From NCBI GenBank assembly GCA_000415965.1, contig KE356560.1:508936-572935 (forward strand): a stretch of 64,000 nucleotides of DNA, in the 5' to 3' direction. The DNA is from Haloquadratum walsbyi J07HQW1. GTDB taxonomy: Archaea > Halobacteriota > Halobacteria > Halobacteriales > Haloferacaceae. Of the stretch, positions 26,805 through 36,529 are shown in pieces. The notes below the pieces were generated by a model. The model did no database searches and had not been told where the DNA came from. It saw nothing but the letters and a program-made list of their open reading frames with translations. Positions within the stretch are counted from its first letter, which is position 1; every line of letters begins with the position of its first letter. The position numbers and the translations under genes were made by a program.

Positions 26805-27442
26805 TTATCTCTTATATAATCGCATACCCGCAGCAATTACAACGACTCCCACCGCTATAACCGCAGTGACAATATTAAATCCAGGCGTTTCTGCCGTCTG
26901 TGTCGGTGATGGTGTCGCTGTGATGGTCTGTGTTGCCGTCGGGGTTTGTGACACCGGCGTTGGCGTTGGCGTCGCCGTCGGCGTCGGGTTGGTGTTGGTG
27001 TTGGTGTTGGTGTCATATCTGGTGTAACCGTCGGAGTGGGCGTCGCCGCAACGACGGTCAACTCTCTGATATCTGTTTCATCACCCGTCGATGCTTCAAT
27101 TACGTATGAACCGGCTTCGACGTCACCTAATTCGATCGTCACGCGCCACTCACCGGATTCATCCCACTGCTCGTCAGTCGCGACCCTAACAACCTCACCG
27201 TTGTTACGACGCAACTCAACGATAATGACAGTATTATCTGGATCTCGGTTTGTCACCCCACTAACGGTGAACTCAGAGCCAACTGTAACTGTCTGTGTGC
27301 TTTGATTTTCGTTAACGCTCTCAATTTCGACATTTGCCTGTGTGAGTTCGATTCCTGTCACAGCAGTTGTCGAGCCAATGAACCCAACAGATGCAGATAA
27401 AATAATGAGTGTTAACAGAAGTATCGACTTTATCTGACACAT
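26805..27442 (-). pseudogene. PGF-CTERM surface protein, frameshifted in a Pro-Thr repeat
   Basis: The gene starts with a signal peptide (MCQIKSILLLTLIILSASVGFIG). It continues through a beta-sandwich domain (about residues 30-130: TVTVGSEFTVSGVTNRDP and onward) to a Thr-Pro repeat. In the repeat the frame slips by one base near 26988 and goes into Arg-rich nonsense. The -1 reading gives PTPTPTATPTPTP, a Thr/Gln-rich linker and ETPGFNIVTAVIAVGVVVIA ending RLYKR at 26805. That is the tripartite PGF-CTERM sorting signal recognised by archaeosortase A. It may be a pseudogene or phase-variable. Confidence 0.78.
26956..27012 (-). repeat. ACACCA-type hexamer repeat at the frameshift
   Basis: Minus-strand ACACCA units at 26988-27012 are followed by degenerate ACGCCA/ACGCCG units to 26956. 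They encode the Thr-Pro linker. The frameshift lies at the joint of the two kinds of unit, which is what slippage or unequal exchange would leave. Confidence 0.75.
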
Positions 27443-27605
27443 ATCGATAATAGCGATTATGAGTCCTTTCAGTGACATCACTTGATCATCTCACGTCATA
27501 CAATTCACTCCCTCAATACTCGAATGTGTTGTATCAGATATTGATCTGTAGATTACCCTCAGTATCAATCTCGTAGCGATATCGGAGAGCAACACGGGAG
27601 CGGAT

Positions 27606-28333
27606 TTAATTCCGCTGCTTTTGACCAGGTTCAGCTACCCTCGCGCGGGCTACGCACGTCGTGAGTTTCACGAACGTCTCGGTGCCCGTCATATACTTCT
27701 GTGACAACGGATCTTCTGATTGTCGGTCGTGCCCAGCCACGTCACACACCTCCCCCAACCGATCAACCCGATAGGTCGGCGTTCGCTCGGACGCTGTCTC
27801 CTTGACCGGGAGCCACGCGCTGTCCAACCCAGTCGCAGCCACGCCCGCCACGTCCACCTCGATTGAGTTGCCGACGAACACCGTCCCGGCCGCGACACCG
27901 AACGACTCAACAACTCGCTTGAACGGCTCCGGATCCGGCTTGCGCGGCACGTCCGTCACTACGCTACAGTATACTCGCGCGTCGAACATGTCCGGCAACC
28001 CTGCCCGTTTGTACCGCCGGGCGATTCCCAGTGACGCGTTCCGCTGCAGCTTCGGAGACAGAAATCAAATTACCAACAACTGCTAGTCGCTTCGCGTGTA
28101 TCCCCTCACCACCCGCGATCCGGGCAACCCGCTCGTAGATCGCGGTCCACAACTCCTCGTCCGATTTGACCGCCGGTAACTCCGTGTAATCCACACGATT
28201 CACGTCCGCCGGTTCGAACGATGGCTCGACGCCCGCACGGTCGAACACCGCCCCGTGGAGCGCTGCCGGGTCGCGGTCGTCGACCCACAGGGTTCCGTCT
28301 AATTCGAAACAAGATTGTCTTGTACTCGCTCAT
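27606..28333 (-). pseudogene. Broken HAD-superfamily hydrolase
   Basis: Three frames cover a former HAD phosphatase. MSEYKTILF (start near 28333) loses frame inside the DxD motif, leaving FELDGTLWVDDRDPAALHGAV. FDRAGVEPSFEPADVNRVDY to RIAGGEGIHAKRLAVV follows, then a second frameshift near 28060. RKPDPEPFKRVVESFGV and TVFVGNSIEVDVAGVAATGL supply motifs III and IV. GC content is higher than in the flanks, as in the lipoprotein patch at 5 kb, so it may be a transferred gene now decaying. Confidence 0.82.
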
Positions 28334-28529
28334 TGGTTCGAATCGAGCACAGTCCATCTGTGGAAAAAACTCAGTTGTCGCGACCGATCAGTGGAACTCG
28401 CGTACCAGGTCTGTCACGTTCTCGGACGCGCCCTCGGGAACCTCAATCATGTTCCCCTCAATACCGTGCGGTTCGCTGTACAAATGAACAAACTCAATCA
28501 ATATGAATAACTAAGCAAACACAAGAAGA

Positions 28530-28610
28530 CGCCGGAACAGGGATTTGAACCCTGGATCCCAGAGGGAACACGCTTTCCAGGCGTGCGCCTTACCACTCGG
28601 CCATTCCGGC
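28530..28610 (-). tRNA. tRNA-Ser (GGA)
   Basis: The minus strand folds as a complete tRNA. The acceptor is GCCGGAA/TTCCGGC with discriminator G. The D-arm is near GGCCGAGTGGTAAGGC. The anticodon stem is CACGC/GCGTG with loop CTGGAAA, giving anticodon GGA. A longer variable arm and a T-arm CAGGG/CCCTG with loop TTCAAAT follow. The long variable arm and G73 fit serine. CCA is not encoded. It lies at the border of a TnpB relic, and tRNA genes are common integration borders. Confidence 0.95.
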
Positions 28611-28658
28611 TCTGGTGAAAGCTACTGTATCGCGCTGATTAAACTCTTCTATTCAATA

Positions 28659-29118
<460 letters not shown>

Positions 29119-29214
29119 CACCAATAGTGTCGGTTGGGGGTAAACATCCAACAGTGCCATCAAGCGTGGTTAGTGAGGTGTCGGCTGTATCCCCGTCGTG
29201 AAGCGACGCGATGG

Positions 29215-29439
29215 TTAGGCTTGAAACTTTGATAATCGGAGTTCAATCACGTATGCAATGCCCGCAACGACGACACCGATCAGCACTCCGATAATTCCGA
29301 GTATTCCGAGACTGATACTCATTGGTCCAATAAGTAAATAATATCCCTGGATTAAGACACCAAATGAAAGAACGCCGAGGAGACCCCAAAGCAGTGCGGA
29401 TATAGCTCGTTTCATTCTTGAATCAGCAGAAAACTCCAT
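29215..29439 (-). CDS. Small two-helix membrane protein
   Basis: A 74-residue protein. A charged N-terminus (MEFSADSRMKR) leads to two hydrophobic segments (about residues 13-37 and 42-66), and a short charged tail ends it (ELRLSKFQA). It has no recognised family. The clear helix-turn-helix membrane layout and native composition favour a real gene. It stands between a relic and threonine ammonia-lyase, both on the same strand. Confidence 0.65.
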   Translation of the reverse strand: MEFSADSRMKRAISALLWGLLGVLSFGVLIQGYYLLIGPMSISLGILGIIGVLIGVVVAGIAYVIELRLSKFQA

Positions 29440-29589
29440 TACTCATAACAGGTAATGGTCGTACAGAGAGTATAAATCGTAATCGTGATCATGGCTGATG
29501 TATCCCTCAATACGACGTACACACGTTATCTGACCATCTCTCGTTGCGCACACTCTCATTTACTGAGAAAAACAGAAATCGCGTATATG

Positions 29590-30801
29590 TTACACGAGCA
29601 CCTCAACCGTATATCCGGACTCTCGAAGGGCGGATAATATCGTGTCAATATGCTCGTTCCCACGTGTCTCAAGATCTATTTCAACATCTGCTTCGTTCAT
29701 TTCAACAGTTCGAGATGTTCTATCGTGTTGAATCGCGTATATATTCGCCTGGTAATCAGCAAGGATTGCAACAAGTTCCTCAAGCGCCCCTGGGTAGTCC
29801 TCAAGCACCGTTCGAATACGCAGATACCGTCCAGTTTCGACAAGACCTCGAATAAGAACAGTCGTGAGGCGATTCATATCGATATTTCCACCACATAGAG
29901 CTGGAACAATCGTTTCTCCCGCGCTGTAATCAAATGCATCAGCAAGGATGGCAGCCATTGCAACAGCGCCAGCCCCCTCAACCAGCGTTTTCGAGCGCTC
30001 AAGAATATATGTCACAGCGACAGCAATCTCATCATCAGTTACCGTCACGACATCATCAACACGGTCCTCAATGACTGCAAATGGACGATCACCGATTCGA
30101 CGCGTTGCGATTCCATCTGCGATTGTATTCACTGTCTCGAGTTTATGAATTGAGCCAGTCGCGAGTGATTTTGGGGCAGATGCAGCACCCTCTGCCTGCA
30201 CACCAATTACCCGGATATCTGAATCATATGCGGTCACAGCTGTTGCGATTCCAGCAATCAACCCGCCACCGCCGACGGGGACCACGACCGTCTCAACGTC
30301 AGGGCAGTCTTCGATGATCTCAAGTCCGATTGTGCCCTGTCCCGCCATGACAGCGGCATCATCGAATGCATGCACATATGTTTGTCCAGATTCCTCAGCG
30401 AGTTGATGTGCATACGCCTGTGCTTCATCATAATCCGTCCCCTGAAGTACGGTGTCACCCCCATATCTTTCTGTGGCTTCGACTTTCGAAACAGGTGCTT
30501 GCTCGGGCATGACAATTGTTGCATCAACATCGGCGCGTGATGCTGCCAGTGCGACTCCCTGTGCATGATTCCCAGCACTTGCTGTGACGACACCAGCGGC
30601 TTGTTCATCCGTCGAGAGCGTTGCAATACGATTCGTCGCGCCTCGAATTTTGAACGCACCAGTTCGTTGTGTATTCTCAAGTTTAAGATGGATATCAGCA
30701 CCTGTCATCGAACTAAATGTTGGTGAGTGTTGCATTGGAGTGTGTCTTACAACGGACATAATCCGGTCACGCGCGGCTTCGATGTCGGCAACGTCAAGCA
30801 T
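29590..30801 (-). CDS. ilvA: Threonine ammonia-lyase
   Basis: A 403-residue fold-type II PLP enzyme that turns threonine into 2-oxobutanoate and ammonia, the first step of isoleucine synthesis or of threonine breakdown. The PLP Lys is Lys51 in GAFKIRGA. SAGNHAQGVA (near residue 84) and the PLP-phosphate loop VGGGGLIAGI (near 178) are present. An ACT-like regulatory domain from about residue 330 (YLRIRTVLEDYPGALEELVAIL) indicates feedback control by an amino acid. Its length fits the ACT-bearing catabolic/anabolic type. It starts with ATG at 30801, next to a TnpB relic on the other strand. Confidence 0.93.
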   Translation of the reverse strand: MLDVADIEAARDRIMSVVRHTPMQHSPTFSSMTGADIHLKLENTQRTGAFKIRGATNRIATLSTDEQAAGVVTASAGNHAQGVALAASRADVDATIVMPEQAPVSKVEATERYGGDTVLQGTDYDEAQAYAHQLAEESGQTYVHAFDDAAVMAGQGTIGLEIIEDCPDVETVVVPVGGGGLIAGIATAVTAYDSDIRVIGVQAEGAASAPKSLATGSIHKLETVNTIADGIATRRIGDRPFAVIEDRVDDVVTVTDDEIAVAVTYILERSKTLVEGAGAVAMAAILADAFDYSAGETIVPALCGGNIDMNRLTTVLIRGLVETGRYLRIRTVLEDYPGALEELVAILADYQANIYAIQHDRTSRTVEMNEADVEIDLETRGNEHIDTILSALRESGYTVEVLV

Positions 30802-30854
30802 TCAGGTATATGCGATGTGATAGTACTGCCTAACGCTGTCGTTACAGAAAATGT

Positions 30855-31640
30855 AACTCGAAAACCCGCGGCTCTCGCCGTGAAGCCGACAACTGGAGAC
30901 TCACTGCGCTCGAACGCTCGGCTGGATATTCCACTCACATGGACTGTAATCCAATTCGAGACATAAGTTGTGATGTACTGCAGAACGATACTGGAGACAA
31001 CTCGCCTCTACGTCGACGCATTTGGAACCACTCACAGATTCGTGACGACTTCAATCACTGCGGATTCTCCACATCCAAACTGTGGAACGTCGGACGCTAC
31101 CACATCCAGCAACAGTGGGATGAAGACAACAAGATTCCCGACGAAGCCAAGTCGAAGTAAAACCCGAATGAAAATACCACGAGCGCTATAGTAATCTTTA
31201 TTCCACCCTCAGTCAACTTAACGAGTTCTCGAAGGGTTTACTGAGGGATTCAACGGTTTGTAACTCCGACGACAGCAACAACCGCCGGGGTACCAGAAAC
31301 GTGGTGACGGCTATTCACGCTCTACCGTGACGTGGAAACAGAAAATCATCAAACACAGTCAACCCTATGTCTCAAAAGGCTGGTCGAAAGATGGACAGGT
31401 GGACTTCATGTTCTGTGAGTACATGAGACGCTCCGACGTGGAAGGTGAGAACATCCAGCAGGTGCGTGTCGTTTGAAACGGTGACCGCTGGGAACTCTCC
31501 CGTCTGTCAGACAGAGGCTTCCGTCGAAGACGCGGTGGGCGACAAAACGGCAGGCATTGACTTCAGTAGTAGCAACTACCTCGCCATCGACGACGAGGAT
31601 GGGTCGAGCGAACCATATCCGGGAAACGTGGCTGTGTAAG
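30855..31640 (+). pseudogene. TnpB (IS1341-type) N-terminal relic
   Basis: An eroded TnpB reading on the plus strand. A left-end-like hairpin (CCGCGGCTCTCGCCGTG) is at 30864. Segments then read IRDDFNHCGFSTSKLWNVGRYHIQQ, TVTWKQ and VEGENIQQVRVV. DKTAGIDFSSSNYLAIDDEDG is the RuvC-I region, here with LG of the normal GIDLG changed to FS, and EPYPGN follows. There are at least four frame changes. The C-terminal half is missing; a MITE and citrate synthase follow. The ORF at 30939-31160 is one of the pieces. Confidence 0.82.
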
Positions 31641-31666
31641 ATGACGATGAACATGGATGTGAACAG

Positions 31667-31688
31667 GGTGCAGGTGCAGGTGCAGTGA
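31667..31688 (+). repeat. GTGCAG hexamer repeat
   Basis: Three near-perfect GTGCAG units follow the TnpB relic. This is the same class of simple repeat seen in several other places of the window. Confidence 0.6.
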
Positions 31689-31799
31689 GCATCCAATGAA
31701 TAATAATTCAGAGTTCCCCATCTGGGGATCTGAGTAACGACTGGTTAGCCCAGTTTGGTGTCTTCCTGTTCGACCGCAAGGGTGCACGATTCAGACCGA

Positions 31800-31915
31800 C
31801 AGTTATCGGTACTGTGATTTTTATATCCAAAGCGGAACGCGCACACAGGTGTTCCAGATGAACTGAGTCTGCGTGTGGGTTCAGAGAGAAATGCTGCTCA
31901 AGGTGGCACCGACTG
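31800..31915 (+). repeat. 116-bp MITE, family 1 copy 3
   Basis: Same length as copies 1 and 2. It has CAGTTATCGGTACTG at the left and GGCACCGACTG at the right, with the internal hairpin GGAACGC and GTGTTCC intact. Flanking tetranucleotides CCGA and ATAG do not match, so any target duplication has decayed. It sits after the TnpB relic in a spacer before citrate synthase. Confidence 0.78.
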
Positions 31916-32207
31916 ATAGAGAGACTGCAAACCGTCATCTTCACGCTCAAGAATCCCGCCTCATTAGCGCTGCGAGCAAATTAATAGTGATCATACTGAT
32001 AGCCGGAATCTGACCCTGAATCCGACTCTGTCCACTCAGGTAAATAATGCAAATGGGGGAAAAGGGGGAATGCACGCGTGTGACGTGCAACTGTACTCAT
32101 AATCCGCAGATATATAAATATCCGCCATGTGGAGTGAAACTGAAAACCAGTAGACGAAGGGCAGTCTGAATAACACTTTCACCCTGGTTTATTTCAATGT
32201 ATCTGAG
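31916..32207. other. Spacer downstream of citrate synthase
   Basis: AT-rich, with no gene seen. It should hold the citrate synthase terminator on the minus strand. Confidence 0.35.
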
Positions 32208-33344
32208 TTATCGTTCCTCAAGAGGCTCGAATGTCGCATTCTCGACACCAGAATACCGGGCTCGCGGTCGGATAAGCCGGTTCTCGTCATACTGCTCGAA
32301 CGTGTGTGCGATCCATCCAGCAGTGCGTGCCATCGCAAAGATTGGCGTATAAATATCGATGGGAATGCCCATCTGATAATATGTTGATGCAGAATAAAAG
32401 TCAACATTCGGCGCGAGTCCTTTATGTTCACTGACATAGTCTTCAATTGTAACTGAATAATTATACCAGCACATTTCACCAGCAGCCTCTGCAAGCTTCT
32501 TTGAGCGTTCACCGAGGATTCTTGCACGGGGATCTTTGACATTATACACTCGATGACCAAAGCCTGGAACTCGCCGTCCAGATGCAAGTGCGTCCTCAAT
32601 CCACGTCACTGCGTCAGCATCACTCGCGTGAACCTCTTTGAGCATCCGCATTACATTCGCATTTGCACCGCCGTGTAATGATCCTGAGAGGGTACCAACC
32701 GCGGTGGTGATTGCACAATGCAGATCAGACAGCGTCGAGGCTGTCACTTTTGCTGAGAATGTGGACGCATTGAGTCCATGGTCTGCATGGAGCACAAGTG
32801 CCATATCAAACGTTTCTGCAAGAACCGGGTCAGGCTCAGACCCATTCAGCATATAGAGGAAGTTCGCAGCATGATCTAAATCAGATCGTGGTGTGATTGG
32901 GTCATCACCTTCCCGACAGCGCTGCAGTGCTGCGAGGGCTGTTGGAAGTTTCGCGGCAATCCGTCTTGCTTTTCGCGCATTTGCCTCGTGATCTGTCACA
33001 TCGGCATCAGCATCAGGATCATATGCTGAGAGTGTCGAGACGATCGTCCGCAACGCAGCCATCGGAGTTTCATCAGCAGCCGCCAGCCGCTCGATTTGTT
33101 CATATACTCCCGTATCAATTGCTCGCTCCTTGATCATCGCATCAGTGAATGAATGGAGCTCATCAGCAGTCGGAAGTCGACCATGCCACAGTAAGTAGAC
33201 GACTTCTTCATATGACGCTTTTTGAGCGAGGTCTTCGATGCTATATCCTCGATAGACGAGTTCTCCAGCATCACCGTCAATACGGCTGAGTTTTGACTCA
33301 GCAACGAGAACATCTTCCAGCCCACGTTTAACCTCGTCTGACAT
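32208..33344 (-). CDS. citZ: Citrate synthase
   Basis: A 378-residue TCA-cycle enzyme that condenses oxaloacetate and acetyl-CoA to citrate. SRIDGDAGELVYRGYSIEDL near residue 18 is the usual start. HADHGLNASTF (near residue 186) holds an active-site His. HGGANANVMRMLKE holds the second, GFGHRVY comes next and NVDFYSAS near residue 315 holds the Asp. Its length matches archaeal and Gram-positive type II enzymes. It is a single-gene unit transcribed toward a TnpB relic. Codon use is native. Confidence 0.96.
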   Translation of the reverse strand: MSDEVKRGLEDVLVAESKLSRIDGDAGELVYRGYSIEDLAQKASYEEVVYLLWHGRLPTADELHSFTDAMIKERAIDTGVYEQIERLAAADETPMAALRTIVSTLSAYDPDADADVTDHEANARKARRIAAKLPTALAALQRCREGDDPITPRSDLDHAANFLYMLNGSEPDPVLAETFDMALVLHADHGLNASTFSAKVTASTLSDLHCAITTAVGTLSGSLHGGANANVMRMLKEVHASDADAVTWIEDALASGRRVPGFGHRVYNVKDPRARILGERSKKLAEAAGEMCWYNYSVTIEDYVSEHKGLAPNVDFYSASTYYQMGIPIDIYTPIFAMARTAGWIAHTFEQYDENRLIRPRARYSGVENATFEPLEER

Positions 33345-33449
33345 ACCATTCGGTTTTTATCCGTCTGAGAAAAGCGTTACCGTTTCGAGACCGCGTTGCG
33401 CACAAACAATCAGCATCAAGTTTGTAGCCTGCTGAGTGACCACTGAGAT

Positions 33450-34222
33450 GGTACTCCGATATCACCAACACAGCTGTCACTGTGGTTGACGGTGGCATCC
33501 TCAAATATGCTCACGACACGGATTGGCGAGCTGTTGGATCACTCCAAAGATGAGCGAGACCGCCTCACACGCGAACAACGGTCGGAAACAGCATAGGTGA
33601 AGCAACTGAGAGAACCGACAGCTAAGAGTGTTTGAGTGCCACTAGCAACTCAGAAGAAAACGGCGCGACTTCTCTATGAGTTCTCGAATTACTACTTCAA
33701 ATACAACTTGGTAGCTGTTGAGGACTAGGACTCGGATGTAAAGTCGATACCGGAGTTGGCGGGCAAGCCAGAAGATTGCATCGTCAGCATGCAATATGCT
33801 CACGAGGACGCCCGAATACAACTACAAACGCGAAGGTACAATTTCATTGGAAATTGAACCAGTGAGGACGAGCAAAGAGTGCGCTTCATGTGGCGTCGAA
33901 TGGGCAGCTAAGAGAGCACTCGTGTCTTGCCTGCAAGTTCGAAATGAAAAGAGATGCAAACGCTGCGCTGAATATCCTATCTCGCGATTTTGAAAAATAC
34001 AAAAAAGACTGGGACAGTCTAACGGAACGTCCTCAGAGTTATACAGCGACTCTGATATGCGAACGAGAGCTTCACTCTGGTGAACGCCCGCGGAGACTGT
34101 GCTCGGTCTGTTCACCTCCTCGGATTCGTTCAATGCCGTGGGTGGAAAGCGCGTCATTGAAAGAAGAAACCCTACCTGATCGGTACCGCATCAACGGCTG
34201 AGTAGAGTGGGGTAGTTCGCAC
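33450..34222 (+). pseudogene. TnpB (IS1341-type) C-terminal relic
   Basis: A fragmentary TnpB C-terminal half. DITNTAVTVVDGGILKYAHDTDWR (RuvC-I end) comes first. DERDRLTREQRSE, FSNYYFKYNLVAVED and TSKECASCGVEW follow, then in another frame LREHSCLACKFEMKRDANAALNILSRDFEK, which holds the zinc ribbon and last catalytic Asp (DANAA). ACGGCTGAGTAGAGTGGGG near 34192 is the end of the element. Several stops break it. It is a different TnpB subtype from the relic at 30.9 kb, so the two are not one split gene. Confidence 0.8.
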
Positions 34223-34358
34223 GCAGATATGATATCAGAAAAAATCGAGTAGCACATGCTGAGTATGGAATTGACTGAGAGCCATCGAGAATATCAGTAA
34301 ACTCAGTGATACAATCAGTCATCAACTATTTGTATCACCGCATTAGCAATGAATCTAC

Positions 34359-35582
34359 ATGGATCGTGATGTGGAGTACGAACCGGTTAGTGTCAAGACT
34401 GTCCTTGCGGAAATGAAAGATACCGCTGAGTTACTGATTGATCTTTCGTACTCCGCTGTGCTGCATGAGAGTGATGAAATCGCTGAAGAAGTTCTTGATC
34501 TTGAAGCACGAATGGACCGACTTCAGCTACAGGGACGAATGAGTCTCTTGATGGCGGCACGCCGCCCAGAGGACGCAGAACAACTCGCTCCTGTTCTCGG
34601 AGTAATGGCAGCTGCAGAAAAGATTTCGAACGCTGCTGGTGATATCGCGAAGGTCGTCGTCGAAGATATTGGTCTTCCGCATGCTATTCGGGGCTCCCTT
34701 CCCGGTGCTGTTGAAGTGCTCATTCGGGCGACAGTTGAGTCTGGCTCGCAGTACGCTGAGAACACTCTTGCTGAGATAAACATGGAGACAGAAACAGGTG
34801 TTCGGATAATTGCTATCCGCCGTGATGCAGTCACGGGAAAACAGCAGTGGTTATTGAATCCTGGGGCTGAGACGCATCTTCGTGAGGGAGATTCGATTCT
34901 TCTTCGTGGACCACAAGATGGAGTTGCAACGGTGTATACAGCTGCCACGGGAGAATCATATGAACCGCCTGCTGTGACAAAACAACCGATTGATGATCTT
35001 GAGCGTGCTGTCAATTCAATTACGCTTATGAAAGACATGAGTGAGCTTGCTGTCGATCTCGCGTATGGAGCAGTATTGTTCGAGAGCACAGGAGTTGCAG
35101 AGGAAGTAAAAGAACTCGAAGCAGAGGTTGATGCACTCAAATCACGATTTGAGGCATGGACGTTACGTGCGGCTAACAGACTCGCAGATCCAGTTCGCCT
35201 CCGAGGACTCGTTCACATTGCCTCAGCGACTGAGGTTATTTCTGATGCTGCATTAGAAATCAGTGAAGGCGTGCTTCGAGGGATTGATGCACATCCAGTC
35301 GTCGCTGCAGCGGTTGAGGAATCTGATGAAGTCATCGTACGGCTGTCAGTCGGCGGTGAAAGTCAATTAGCTGGTCGAACCCTTGGAGCAGAACAGGTCA
35401 AGACCGAAACTGGGATGCGTGTGATAGCTGTCCGACGTGGTGACGACGATGGTGGATGGGTTGTACAGCCAGGACCAGAGACCGAACTCCACGGAGGTGA
35501 TAGCATCATTGCGAAAGGGACGCGCGCTGGCGCCCAACTGCTCGGTGATGCAGTCGACGATCCCCAATCATTTGAGGCATAA
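34359..35582 (+). CDS. PhoU/TrkA-C tandem-domain protein
   Basis: A 407-residue protein built from two similar halves. Each has a helical PhoU-like domain (LAEMKDTAELLIDLSYSAVLHES at residue 11 and ITLMKDMSELAVDLAYGAVLFES at about 222). Each is followed by a TrkA-C/RCK-C strand domain (ETETGVRIIAIRRD near 142 and KTETGMRVIAVRRG near 348). In haloarchaea this protein type is annotated as a potassium channel-associated regulator, often next to a divalent cation or K+ transporter gene. No such transporter is beside it here. Role inferred: ligand-sensing subunit of an ion channel. Confidence 0.85.
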   Translation: MDRDVEYEPVSVKTVLAEMKDTAELLIDLSYSAVLHESDEIAEEVLDLEARMDRLQLQGRMSLLMAARRPEDAEQLAPVLGVMAAAEKISNAAGDIAKVVVEDIGLPHAIRGSLPGAVEVLIRATVESGSQYAENTLAEINMETETGVRIIAIRRDAVTGKQQWLLNPGAETHLREGDSILLRGPQDGVATVYTAATGESYEPPAVTKQPIDDLERAVNSITLMKDMSELAVDLAYGAVLFESTGVAEEVKELEAEVDALKSRFEAWTLRAANRLADPVRLRGLVHIASATEVISDAALEISEGVLRGIDAHPVVAAAVEESDEVIVRLSVGGESQLAGRTLGAEQVKTETGMRVIAVRRGDDDGGWVVQPGPETELHGGDSIIAKGTRAGAQLLGDAVDDPQSFEA

Positions 35583-35793
35583 TATCTCTGGCTATTAGCG
35601 CTGTTGTAGATACAGTATCTGTATTCAACTCAAAAGAAAGAAACGCTCCGATCGAATCATAATAGTAATCCAAAATATAATCATAGATTATATTCGAATC
35701 CATACCAAATTGAGTTGGGACGCTCGTTTGCGTGTCCTGTCCCGGTTCAATATCAACAAAGAGACTCACAGTCCCAACAGTTGATGAGTTCTC

Positions 35794-36084
35794 TCATAAT
35801 TCCCGTATTAACCGGATTGCGCTCACGACCGTTAGGATAGTTGTTACAAGGAGCGCTGTTGATGTCGCAAGGACGAATGCAAGCACAACGAACCAGCCCT
35901 CTGGTCCAATGATTGGATACTGCCGAGTTCCTGCAAATGGACCAAGGATTTCGAATACACGGGCAATATACACAATTATTGCTAACACAATGCCAACAGC
36001 AACACCGATGATTGCATTTCGAGGCACCTGCAGCGCGGCAACCAACCCTGATTGTTGTGGTCGATCGGGTCTTTCGTTGCTCAT
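35794..36084 (-). CDS. Small membrane protein (DUF7536-like)
   Basis: A 96-residue protein with a hydrophilic N-terminus (MSNERPDRPQQSG) and two hydrophobic regions, about residues 24-46 and 64-90. The layout and the FEILGPFAGTRQYPIIGPEGW loop suggest the haloarchaeal DUF7536 family. Function unknown. It is convergent with the PhoU/TrkA-C gene. Confidence 0.65.
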   Translation of the reverse strand: MSNERPDRPQQSGLVAALQVPRNAIIGVAVGIVLAIIVYIARVFEILGPFAGTRQYPIIGPEGWFVVLAFVLATSTALLVTTILTVVSAIRLIREL

Positions 36085-36529
36085 TGTATTCGTATGGTGT
36101 CAGTATCGGTATAACCCTGCGTGGGGCGCGTACCGGCTGATACTACTTCATCACAGTGCATCATAAAAACACACACGGCTTTGATTGACTCGAGTCGAAT
36201 TGAGTTACTCGAATCCTCTCAACAGTCAAGATAGAATCCTCTCTTACGGGCATAAATATCAAATTGATATAATTTTTATCCCCATATGAAGATAATGACA
36301 TGATCATCATAGTGACACATAGAGAATATATCATGGACAGCCCTCTCAATTATTGAAACGGAGCTACATCATCTGCATTCGAGTAATCACTGCTCAGTGC
36401 GGATAATAATAGATTGAAAAATCAGTCTTTGTCTTGAGGTCGACTTAGATCGATGACGAACAGCGAGTACTCTTTATTGGAGAATTTCACACCGAATCCA
36501 TAAAGGGAACTGCCACCGAATATTCAGTA
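36085..36529. other. AT-rich spacer
   Basis: No gene or repeat seen. It should hold divergent promoters for the membrane protein and the AstE-like gene. Confidence 0.35.

Noticed and set aside
34523-35140. 205-codon minus ORF over the PhoU/TrkA-C gene
   Set aside because: A Ser/Thr-rich shadow of a well-supported gene.
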